Part shown: positions 1-6,487 of the stretch, piece after piece
Layout of the letters: every line of letters starts with the position of its first letter
Position numbering within the stretch: position 1 is the first letter of the stretch
Assembly (NCBI GenBank): GCA_045545575.1
Contig: JAZQBE010000061.1
Span: forward strand, 1 to 34,091
Direction of reading: 5' to 3'
From: Shuttleworthia sp045545575
Lineage (GTDB): Bacteria > Bacillota > Clostridia > Lachnospirales > Lachnospiraceae
Length of the DNA stretch: 34,091 nucleotides
Program-made: the position numbers and the translations under genes
Notes under the pieces: model-generated
Seen by the model: only the letters and a program-made list of their open reading frames with translations
Database searches by the model: none
Told to the model about the DNA's origin: nothing

Positions 1-144
1 GCGCAGTGCGAACAGCTGCGCGGCGCGAACGAGGACCTCGCAGGCCAGCTGGAAGCCATCAAAAACAGCGCCTCCTGGAAGATGACCCAGCCCATGCGCT
101 CCGTGATGGGAACCCTGCGCGGGGACCGCAAAAACGAAGAATAA
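1..144 (+). CDS. C-terminal end of a glycan-biosynthesis protein, probably a glycosyltransferase (partial, 5' cut)
   Basis: Frame 1 is open from the window edge to TAA at 142-144 and gives the last 47 residues of a larger protein. The segment is a predicted amphipathic helix followed by SASWKMTQPMR. A Ser-x-Ser-Trp-(K/R)-x-Thr-x-Pro-(L/M)-Arg tail after a coiled coil is common at the end of bacterial O-antigen and rhamnan-type glycosyltransferases and the methyltransferases fused to them (family knowledge). The gene ends 15 bp before the next glycosyltransferase start, which implies one operon. The enzymatic domain lies outside the window, so the sugar specificity cannot be inferred. Confidence 0.6.
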   Translation, partial: AQCEQLRGANEDLAGQLEAIKNSASWKMTQPMRSVMGTLRGDRKNEE

Positions 145-159
145 ACAAGGAATACCGAT

Positions 160-2709
160 ATGAGCATTTCCCTGGAACAGGTCCGTCTGTCCGTGACAGA
201 GCCGGACACCCTGCTCCTTTACGGTGTGTCCACGGAAGAAGGAAAAACACCGGAGCTGGAGGTTACGATCAAACAGGCCAATGGAGAGCGGACGCCGCTT
301 TCCGTGGCCTTTTCCGCGCGCACAAACGCGGATATCCGCCGGCGGCTGGCCACGATGCAGATCCCGGCCACCGAGCAGCTGATCGGCCGGATCGCGCTGC
401 CCGCGGACTGGCGCGGCGCAAAGGAAATCCGCCTCGCGGAGCCGGACGGAAACGTCCTGCGCCGCCTGCGCGCCGACGCCATCGAAGGTCTGGTGACGCG
501 GCCCTTGGACTACAGCATCGATGCCGCCCATCCGACGGAAAACGGCTACGCGCTATCGGGCTGGACGGTGTCCGCCGTCCTGCCGGACATCGAAATCCGC
601 GACGCCGGCGGGAAGCGGATCGACGCGCAGACCCGCCGCGCTTTGCGCAGCGACGTGGCGATCCTCTATCCGGAATTCCCCGAGGACACGATGTTCGGCT
701 TCACGACGGAGATCGCCGTTCCAAAGGACGCGGACGGCACGCCCTGGGACGTGCGCTTCGTGCTGCCCGAGGACAATCCCGAGCTTTCCGTCATCCTCGC
801 GGAAACGCAGATCGACGCGCACCGGCTGTCCCAGATGGTGCCCCACGAGCCGACCGCCGCGGAGGAGACGGCATCTCTCGCGAAAAAGGTGTGGCATACA
901 CTGCGCGCCGAAGGCCCCGTCGGCCTGGCCCGGCGCGTCTGGCACAAGCTGAAGGACAAGCCCGCCCCCTCCTACGAGGACTGGCTGGCCGTCTATGACG
1001 TTTCCAAAGACGAACTGAAACGGCAGATAAACACGCCGCTGGCGGAGGATATCGTCCTCTCGGTGGTCGTGCCGGTCTACCGCACCCGCCCGGATCATCT
1101 GACCGCGCTGATCCGCTCACTGCAGGATCAGACCTGGCCCCACTGGGAGCTGTGTCTGGCCGACGCGTCCGCCGGAAAGCGGATCGGCGACGAAGCGGAC
1201 GAAGCACAGAACGCGGTTTCGCCCTTAAAGGATCTTCTGGACAGAGAATCCGCCGCCGACGCGCGCATCAAGGTAACCTACCTGTCCGAAAACGGCGGCA
1301 TTTCCGACAACACCAACGCCGCCATCGCCCTGTCGACGGGCGAGATCATTGTCTTCGCCGACCACGACGACGTCCTCGCGCCCCACGCCCTCTACGAGAT
1401 CGCCCGGGCCTATCTGGAGGACAAGGACCGCGAGGCCATCTACTCCGATGAGGACAAGATCGACATCGAAGGAGAGCACCGGTTCGGGCCCCACTTCAAG
1501 TCCGACTACAACCCGGATCTTCTGCGCAGCGTCAACTACATCTGCCACATCTTCGCGGTGACCCGCGGCCTTTTAGACCGCGTGGGCCTGCTGCGCCGCG
1601 AATTCGACGGCGCCCAGGACTACGACTTTGACCTGCGTGCCTGCGAAGCCGCGAAGCAGGTGTATCACATCCCGAAGCTTCTGTACCACTGGCGCGCCCA
1701 TCCGGACTCCACCGCGGAAAATCCGCAGAGCAAGCTCTATGCCTTTGAAGCCGGAAAACGCGCGATCCAGGCCCATTACGACCGCACCGGGCTGCCCGCC
1801 CGCGTCACCGACATGGAATTCTACGGAACCTACCGTTCCGTGTATGAATGGAAAGAGCAGCCCCTGATCTCGATCCTGATCCCCAACAAGGACCACATCG
1901 AAGACCTCGACCGCTGCGTCCGCTCCATCACCGAAAAAAGCACCTACCGGAACTTCGAGATCATCGTCATCGAAAACAACAGCGAAGATCCGGCGACCTT
2001 CGAGTATTACGAGAAAAACGGAACAGGAGAGAACGCGCTGTTCCGGATGGTCCGCTATACGGGCACCTTCAACTTCTCGGCCGTCAACAACTTCGGCGCG
2101 CAGTACGCCAAGGGCGAGTATCTGCTTCTCTTAAACAACGACACCGAGCTGATCCGCCCGGAGGCGCTGTGGGAGCTGGTATCCGTCTGCATGCGCGAAG
2201 ACGTCGGCGCGGTCGGCGCCCGCCTGTACTATCCGGACAACACGATCCAGCACGCCGGCGTCATCCTGGGCGTCGGCCCCTACGGCGGATTCGCCGGACA
2301 CTGCTTCGTCAACGTCTCCCGCTATGACGTGGGCTACATGAACCGCCTCATCTGCATGTGCGACTACTCCGCCGTCACCGGCGCCTGCCTGATGACCCCG
2401 AAGACCGTCTACGACGAAGTCGGCGGCTTAAGCGAAGACTTTGTGGTCGCCTTAAACGACATCGACTACTGCCTGAAGGTGGGACATACCGGAAAACGCG
2501 TCGTGTACAACCCCTACGCAGAGTTTTATCACTATGAATCCCGTTCCCGGGGATATGATGAAAACAATAAAGAAAAGGAGAAGCGCCTGATCGCCGAAGT
2601 GCACCGATTCCAGGAACGCTGGAAAGACATACTGACTGCCGGAGACCCGATGTACAATCCGAACCTGAGCCTGCAAAGGCTGGATTGGGGCATGAAAGAA
2701 ATGCCCTGA
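160..2709 (+). CDS. Large glycosyltransferase with two GT2 (GT-A) domains
   Basis: This 849-residue protein carries two GT-A family 2 domains in tandem. The first begins near residue 297 (ILSVVVPVYRTRPDHL) and has an Asp-His-Asp-Asp metal motif near residues 401-404. The second begins near residue 568 (LISILIPNKDH) and has an Asn-Asn-Asp-Thr-Glu motif near residue 660 and a terminal helical region. The first 290 residues match no domain I recognise. Two-domain GT2 proteins of this size usually extend rhamnan or other cell-surface polysaccharides, transferring nucleotide-activated sugars at the cytoplasmic face (family knowledge). The ATG at 160 is preceded by AAGGAAT and follows the upstream gene by 15 bp, so the two are probably co-transcribed. 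A strong terminator follows. The acceptor and sugar are unknown. Confidence 0.88.
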   Translation: MSISLEQVRLSVTEPDTLLLYGVSTEEGKTPELEVTIKQANGERTPLSVAFSARTNADIRRRLATMQIPATEQLIGRIALPADWRGAKEIRLAEPDGNVLRRLRADAIEGLVTRPLDYSIDAAHPTENGYALSGWTVSAVLPDIEIRDAGGKRIDAQTRRALRSDVAILYPEFPEDTMFGFTTEIAVPKDADGTPWDVRFVLPEDNPELSVILAETQIDAHRLSQMVPHEPTAAEETASLAKKVWHTLRAEGPVGLARRVWHKLKDKPAPSYEDWLAVYDVSKDELKRQINTPLAEDIVLSVVVPVYRTRPDHLTALIRSLQDQTWPHWELCLADASAGKRIGDEADEAQNAVSPLKDLLDRESAADARIKVTYLSENGGISDNTNAAIALSTGEIIVFADHDDVLAPHALYEIARAYLEDKDREAIYSDEDKIDIEGEHRFGPHFKSDYNPDLLRSVNYICHIFAVTRGLLDRVGLLRREFDGAQDYDFDLRACEAAKQVYHIPKLLYHWRAHPDSTAENPQSKLYAFEAGKRAIQAHYDRTGLPARVTDMEFYGTYRSVYEWKEQPLISILIPNKDHIEDLDRCVRSITEKSTYRNFEIIVIENNSEDPATFEYYEKNGTGENALFRMVRYTGTFNFSAVNNFGAQYAKGEYLLLLNNDTELIRPEALWELVSVCMREDVGAVGARLYYPDNTIQHAGVILGVGPYGGFAGHCFVNVSRYDVGYMNRLICMCDYSAVTGACLMTPKTVYDEVGGLSEDFVVALNDIDYCLKVGHTGKRVVYNPYAEFYHYESRSRGYDENNKEKEKRLIAEVHRFQERWKDILTAGDPMYNPNLSLQRLDWGMKEMP

Positions 2710-2736
2710 AAAAAGCGGGGAGTGCTTCTTTGAGTG

Positions 2737-2772
2737 CAGCCGGCCGCCTGAAAAGGCGGCCGGCTGTTTTTT
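2737..2772 (+). terminator. Rho-independent terminator after the glycosyltransferase operon
   Basis: A perfect 13-bp stem (arms 2737-2749 and 2754-2766) with a GAAA tetraloop is followed directly by six T residues. It lies 28 bp after the stop codon and closes the left glycosyltransferase operon. Confidence 0.95.
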
Positions 2773-2900
2773 CCGCAGGCCGGTCATTTCAGGCTTCCAC
2801 GCGGGCATTCTGCCCGCGGGAATCTTCCAAATGGCAGCTGCCGGTCCGATGAGGCGCGGGTCGGTCATTTCAGATCAGCTTCCGGGCGGCCTCTGGTAAA
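2773..2900. other. Non-coding spacer with small hairpins and a 12-bp direct repeat
   Basis: No gene is visible between the terminator and the first operator. The stretch holds an 8-bp perfect hairpin (2800-2818, CGCGGGCA/TGCCCGCG with loop TTC), the self-complementary GGCAGCTGCC (2833-2842), and a 12-bp direct repeat CGGTCATTTCAG at 2781-2792 and 2862-2873. No promoter or function could be assigned. Confidence 0.5.
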
Positions 2901-2914
2901 TGTGCATAAGCACA
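2901..2914. promoter_or_regulatory. Upstream operator O1 of the LacI-type regulator
   Basis: TGTGCATAAGCACA is an inverted repeat with 5-bp arms around a 4-bp spacer. It is identical to the site that overlaps the promoter at 2996-3009, with centres 95 bp apart. A related sequence, TGTGCATGTACA, follows at 2921-2932 and may be a weaker half-conserved site. The recurrence near the binding-protein gene and the regulator gene supports its assignment to the LacI protein. Confidence 0.7.
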
Positions 2915-2968
2915 CCCTTGTGTGCATGTACAGCTTTCACAAAAGCGAAAAATGGGATCGTTTCAGGC

Positions 2969-2996
2969 TTGACATTCCAGAATCACGAGCTATAAT
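2969..2996 (+). promoter_or_regulatory. Sigma-A promoter of the solute-binding protein gene
   Basis: A consensus TTGACA (2969-2974) and a consensus TATAAT (2991-2996) are separated by 16 bp. Transcription should start near 3003. The operator at 2996-3009 overlaps the last -10 base and the start site, a classic arrangement for repression. Confidence 0.9.
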
Positions 2997-3009
2997 GTGC
3001 ATAAGCACA
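2996..3009. promoter_or_regulatory. Operator O2 over the transcription start of the solute-binding protein gene
   Basis: TGTGCATAAGCACA here is a second exact copy of the 14-mer at 2901. It overlaps the end of the -10 box and the predicted start site, so a bound repressor would block RNA polymerase. The regulator encoded 2 kb downstream is the likely ligand (inference). Confidence 0.75.
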
Positions 3010-3051
3010 CCACAAAAAAACGGTGAAAATACACTATAGCGCAAGGATAGA

Positions 3052-3065
3052 TGTGCACATGCACA
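3052..3065. promoter_or_regulatory. Operator O3 in the 5' leader, next to the ribosome site
   Basis: TGTGCACATGCACA keeps both 5-bp arms (TGTGC/GCACA) but has a different 4-bp centre, which supports the arms as the recognised part. It ends 2 bp before the AAGGAGGG ribosome site (3067-3074) of the solute-binding protein gene and lies about 50 bp downstream of the start site. Confidence 0.65.
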
Positions 3066-3079
3066 GAAGGAGGGAACAA

Positions 3080-4981
3080 ATGGGACTGCGTAAGAATGGT
3101 TTGGCTTTGGGACTGGCCATGCTGCTTGGCGTTTCGGCCGTGTTTGCCGGCTGCGGCAGCAATGCAGACGAAACGGCGGCGCCGGCGGCTGAAGCGCCCG
3201 CGGTGACGGAAGAAGCAAATGAAGCGGGAACTGCGGCGGATGAGACCGCAGCAGAGACGGAGGACGGTACCGCGGCAGAGACGGATGCGGAAGAGGAAGG
3301 CCCCGTGGGTGAAACGGAGGAATTCACCTACCTGCTTTCCCCGGGGGTGGACACCACGTTCTTCGACGATTACAACGATTTCCCAACGGTGAAGTATTTC
3401 CTTTCCAAGGCCTGGGATGTGGACGGCACGAAGAAGACCTTAAACGTCGACTTCATCATCCCGCCGGCGGGCGCCGAGCAGGACAACTTAAACACCCTGC
3501 TTGCGACAGGCGAATATCCGGACGTGATGGCCCTTGCGGCGTGCTCCGAATCGGTCAGCTCCCTGTATGAACAGGGCATCCTCGTGGATCTGACCGAGTA
3601 CGTCGAAAAGTATATGCCGAACTATATGGCATACCTCGAAGAGCATCCGGAGATGGACAGCCAGGTGCGCACGGATGGAAAGATCCTGTCGCTGTACTTC
3701 TTAAGCGATACGCCGGATCCGGCCTGGGGCGGCTTCATGTATCGCCGCGACTGGATCGTCAAATACGGCAAAAACCCGAAAACCGGCGAGGCGTTTACCG
3801 GCGGCTGGAAGGATGACGCCCAGACCGAGTGGGAAGACGATGTGGTGTTTCCGAGCGGCAATGAGGACCCGATCTACATCAGCGACTGGGAGTGGATGTT
3901 CGAGATCTTCCAGAAGGCGCTTGACGACCAGGGGGTGACCGACGGCTACGCTTTCCAGAACTACTATCTGGGCTATGAAGGCACCGGCGACTTAAACAGC
4001 AGCTTCGGCGGCGGCATGATGGGCACGTATCTGAAGGACGGCAAGGCGTACAGCGGCTACACCAACAGCCATGCCCGCGCGTTCCTGACCTGCATGCGCA
4101 ATTGGTACGAAAAGGGTTGGATGAATCAGAACTTCGAAGAGAACTCCGCGGATGCGACCTGGTTTATGGTCGACACAGCTTCTGTTTACAGCGGGAAAGT
4201 GGGGCTGTGGTACGGCCTGGTCAGCCAGCAGGGCGCCGGCATGGATGCGGATGACGCGCTGACCGACGGCATCTGTGTATACGCCGCCTCCCAGCCGATC
4301 AACGATATCTACGGAACCGAAGAAGACCAGAACGTGGAACCGGATGCGTACTACGAATCCTCCCTTGCGGTGAAAGGCATCGGCATCACGGACAAGGCGG
4401 CGGCCAAAGAAGATTTTCCGTATCTGCTGACAGCGCTGAACTACATGTACGAAAAAGGCAACTGTATCCGCAACGGCTTCTCCCGCGAACAGCAGGCGGA
4501 ACTGCAGGATCCGTTCTATAATGAGCATGGCCTCGAGGACGGCGCCTGGTGGATCGAGACCAACGAAGACGGCGAAGAGATCATGTGCCTGAATCCGGCA
4601 AGAGATTACGAAACCGGCCTTTCCGACGCTTCCGCCATGATCCGCGTGGTCGGCCGCGGCGGAGGCAGCAAGGGCGTGGATTACGGCCGCAGCGAACTGG
4701 AACAGCACTGCATGGATCAGCTGATGCGCTATCAGGCATCCGCGTATCTGATTGCCTCGCCCATCGCGGACCAGCTGACCGCTGCGCAGAGCGAAGAGTG
4801 GGCACTGATCAGCTCCAACCTGAGCACCTACATGGCGCAGGCGGTTCCGGACTTTATCACCGGCCGGACGGATATCGAAAGCGACACCGACTGGCAGGCC
4901 TACTGCGACGGTCTGGAAGAACTCGGCGCAGACAAGTATGCGGAATTCATCAACGAAATCATTGCGGCGGGCGAGGAATAA
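3080..4981 (+). CDS. Lipoprotein extracellular solute-binding protein, family 1 (LplA-like)
   Basis: The ATG at 3080 is chosen because AAGGAGGG lies 5 bp upstream; earlier in-frame ATGs lack this site and would disturb the signal peptide. The 633-residue product starts with MGLRKNG, a hydrophobic stretch, and the lipobox VFAGC with Cys25 as the lipidated residue. An Ala/Glu/Thr-rich acidic linker runs to about residue 80. The rest resembles the large family 1 binding proteins of Firmicutes that deliver oligosaccharides to CUT1 ABC importers (family knowledge). It should sit on the outer face of the membrane. No permease or ATPase gene is adjacent, which is unusual, since LplB/YtcP-type permeases usually flank such genes. 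Three operator-like palindromes lie upstream and a terminator follows. The ligand is unknown, but the nearby GH20 and GH78 genes suggest a complex glycan. Confidence 0.85.
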   Translation: MGLRKNGLALGLAMLLGVSAVFAGCGSNADETAAPAAEAPAVTEEANEAGTAADETAAETEDGTAAETDAEEEGPVGETEEFTYLLSPGVDTTFFDDYNDFPTVKYFLSKAWDVDGTKKTLNVDFIIPPAGAEQDNLNTLLATGEYPDVMALAACSESVSSLYEQGILVDLTEYVEKYMPNYMAYLEEHPEMDSQVRTDGKILSLYFLSDTPDPAWGGFMYRRDWIVKYGKNPKTGEAFTGGWKDDAQTEWEDDVVFPSGNEDPIYISDWEWMFEIFQKALDDQGVTDGYAFQNYYLGYEGTGDLNSSFGGGMMGTYLKDGKAYSGYTNSHARAFLTCMRNWYEKGWMNQNFEENSADATWFMVDTASVYSGKVGLWYGLVSQQGAGMDADDALTDGICVYAASQPINDIYGTEEDQNVEPDAYYESSLAVKGIGITDKAAAKEDFPYLLTALNYMYEKGNCIRNGFSREQQAELQDPFYNEHGLEDGAWWIETNEDGEEIMCLNPARDYETGLSDASAMIRVVGRGGGSKGVDYGRSELEQHCMDQLMRYQASAYLIASPIADQLTAAQSEEWALISSNLSTYMAQAVPDFITGRTDIESDTDWQAYCDGLEELGADKYAEFINEIIAAGEE

Positions 4982-4992
4982 AGAACCCGAAC

Positions 4993-5028
4993 ACAGGCGT
5001 CCCGGACGAAAACGGGGCGCCTGTTTTT
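4993..5028 (+). terminator. Terminator after the solute-binding protein gene
   Basis: Arms ACAGGCGTCCC (4993-5003) and GGGGCGCCTGT (5014-5024) form an 11-bp stem with one G-T pair, followed by a T tract. It separates the binding-protein gene from the regulator gene, so the two are transcribed independently. Confidence 0.85.
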
Positions 5029-5050
5029 GTAAAACCGCGGACATCGGCAT

Positions 5051-5079
5051 TTGCGTCCGGGGAACCGCTCGATTATAAT
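5051..5079 (+). promoter_or_regulatory. Promoter of the LacI-type regulator gene
   Basis: TTGCGT (5051-5056) and a consensus TATAAT (5074-5079) are separated by 17 bp. The predicted start near 5086 coincides with operator O4, which suggests autoregulation. Confidence 0.8.
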
Positions 5080-5085
5080 GAAAAG

Positions 5086-5099
5086 TGTGTTTATGCACA
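5086..5099. promoter_or_regulatory. Operator O4 at the start site of the regulator gene (autoregulation)
   Basis: TGTGTTTATGCACA matches the TGTGC-N4-GCACA pattern of O1-O3 with one arm mismatch. It begins 6 bp after the -10 box, at the expected transcription start, so the regulator probably represses itself. Confidence 0.68.
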
Positions 5100-5130
5100 G
5101 CAGGTTTTTGAGGATATGATTGAGGTTCAG

Positions 5131-6180
5131 ATGAAACAGGCGCGCACGGCGACAATCGCCGATATCGTACGGCAGACCGGCATTTCCAGAGGCACGGTCG
5201 ACCGTGTTCTGCACAACCGCGGCAAGGTGTCTCCCGAAAAAGAGGAGATGATCCGCCGCTGCGCGGAAGAAATGGGCTACAAGGTCAGCATTGCGACAAA
5301 AAGTCTGGCGGTACGCAAGCAGGCGCTGCGGATCGGCTTCTGCTATTTTGGCGGCGAAGGTGCGCTGTTCTTTCAGGAGGCGGCCCGCGCGGCGCAGGAA
5401 TACGCCGGCCGGCTGATGGAGTATAACGTCAACGTCCTGTTTTACGCTTTTTCGGGCATTGATCCCACGGAAAACGAGGCGCTGTACCGCCGCATGACAG
5501 AAGACGGACTGGACGGCTGCGTGACAGTCGGCCTGCTGGCGGACCAGTACAGTGTGTACGCAAAGGAAAAAGGCTTGCTGGTTCCGCCGTCGATTACGTA
5601 TAACATCCGGGCTGTGGAAGCCGGAACAATTGCGCATGTCGGCTGCGATTATGAGCAGTCCGGCCGGATGGCTTGCGGGCTGGCCGCCATGATGCTCCAG
5701 GAAAAGGGCAACGTCGGCATTGTCAGCTCCTGGCTGGAGGACGCGGAAAGCTATCAGCTGCGCGTCAAAGGCTTCCGCGCGGAAATGGAAGCTGTTTACC
5801 CTGAGATGAGGATCGCCGACACCTATGTGCAGGGCGACCGGCAGGATATGTTCGATTTCTATCTGTCCGTGGAAAAAATGCTGTCAGAGCATCAGGAAAT
5901 CGACGTCATTTATCTGGTGAATCCCGGCGATTACTCCGTCTGCCGCGCCATGATCAAAAGCAGCAGCGGCCGCCGGATCCCCGTGATTACAAACGATATG
6001 TCCACGGACGAGCAGGCCGAGATGATCCGAAGAGGCGAAATCACGGCAGCTGTGTGTCAGAATCCCGCCTTTCAGGGAACAAAGCCCCTCGAGCTGATGT
6101 TCCATTACCTGGCACTGGGTGAAGAACCGGAAAAAGAAAACCGGGACGATCTGATCATCCGAATCCGGCAGAATGTATAG
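5131..6180 (+). CDS. LacI-family transcriptional regulator with sugar-binding domain
   Basis: The 349-residue protein begins with a LacI-type helix-turn-helix: ATIADIVRQTGISRGTVDRVLH, then NRGKVSPE, covering about residues 7-55. A periplasmic-binding-protein-like effector domain follows from about residue 65 (ALRIGFCYFGGEG) to the C terminus. The start at 5131 has GAGG five bases upstream; an in-frame ATG at 5116 adds only five residues and has a poorer site. The open frame extends far upstream but is non-coding there because it crosses the preceding gene, terminator and promoter. The recognition helix has Thr-Val-Asp-Arg rather than the usual Thr-Val-Ser-Arg, fitting the subgroup with Arg-Gly after the helix (family knowledge). 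Palindromes at its own start site and at the binding-protein promoter imply local control released by a sugar ligand. Whether it also controls the downstream GH20 gene is unclear. Confidence 0.88.
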   Translation: MKQARTATIADIVRQTGISRGTVDRVLHNRGKVSPEKEEMIRRCAEEMGYKVSIATKSLAVRKQALRIGFCYFGGEGALFFQEAARAAQEYAGRLMEYNVNVLFYAFSGIDPTENEALYRRMTEDGLDGCVTVGLLADQYSVYAKEKGLLVPPSITYNIRAVEAGTIAHVGCDYEQSGRMACGLAAMMLQEKGNVGIVSSWLEDAESYQLRVKGFRAEMEAVYPEMRIADTYVQGDRQDMFDFYLSVEKMLSEHQEIDVIYLVNPGDYSVCRAMIKSSSGRRIPVITNDMSTDEQAEMIRRGEITAAVCQNPAFQGTKPLELMFHYLALGEEPEKENRDDLIIRIRQNV

Positions 6181-6207
6181 CTTTAGAAACACGAAGGGTT
6201 TCAGCGG

Positions 6208-6278
6208 TTTTCGCGCAGCGAAAAACGCACGCAGCGAAGCTGCGAAAGCTATAACGAGAAAAACGCGCAGCGTTTTTC
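6208..6278. repeat. Hairpin series sharing a CGCGCAGCG core; possible terminator of the regulator gene
   Basis: Three perfect small hairpins follow one another: TTTTCGC-GCA-GCGAAAA (6208-6224), GCAGC-GAA-GCTGC (6231-6243) and GAAAAACGC-GCA-GCGTTTTTC (6258-6278). The last has a 9-bp stem ending in a T run and could terminate regulator transcription. A related copy (GAAAAC-N8-GTTTTC, 6430-6449) lies farther on, just before the GH20 ribosome site. Confidence 0.6.
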
Positions 6279-6290
6279 GAGTCTATGTAT

Positions 6291-6342
6291 AGCAAGTGTG
6301 TGCAAAATGCCGCCTGCCGGCGTGCTTTATGCACGCGGAAAC
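6291..6342. repeat. Direct repeat, copy 1, of an imperfect palindrome
   Basis: This 52-bp unit begins AGCAAGTGTGTGC and ends GCACGCGGAAAC. It recurs at 6373-6425 with one substitution and one inserted A, a period of 82 bp. Each copy can fold back on itself, with CGTGCA...AAATGC...CGCC (TGTGCA in this copy) facing GGCG...GCATTT...TGCACG across small bulges. It lies in a 307-bp non-coding spacer. The element is not one I recognise. Confidence 0.75.
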
Positions 6343-6372
6343 TGCCGAAAATGCACACCGGCGGAAGAGCAA

Positions 6373-6425
6373 AGCAAGTGCGTGCAAAATGCCGCCTGCC
6401 GGCGTGCATTTATGCACGCGGAAAC
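6373..6425. repeat. Direct repeat, copy 2, of an imperfect palindrome
   Basis: This 53-bp unit is the second copy of the 6291-6342 repeat. It contains GTGCATTTATGCAC, an inverted repeat with 6-bp arms, where copy 1 has one base fewer. The arms resemble the operator half-sites upstream, but the spacing differs (6 and 5 bp instead of 4), so I do not call it an operator. Confidence 0.75.
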
Positions 6426-6487
6426 GATTGAAAACGCGCAGCGGTTTTCGAGTCTGAGCATAAACACGAACCAAGGAGGTATTACTC

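Noticed and set aside
4549..5130. N-terminal extension of the LacI regulator in the same open frame
   Set aside because: The region contains the end of the binding-protein gene in another frame, a terminator, a promoter and an operator, and conserved LacI sequence starts only after 5131.
3992..5155. Long minus-strand open frame (387 codons) opposite the binding-protein gene
   Set aside because: It mirrors the codon structure of the plus-strand gene, crosses its terminator and the regulator promoter, and shows no recognisable motif. Similar antisense frames at 11460-12599, 22546-23565 and 26444-27760 were rejected for the same reason: high GC makes long shadows.
6325..6417. GTGC...GCAC inverted repeats in the spacer as further LacI operators
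   Set aside because: The spacers are 5 and 6 bp instead of 4, and the outer T/A pair is replaced by C/G in both copies. They are better seen as part of the 52/53-bp repeat.
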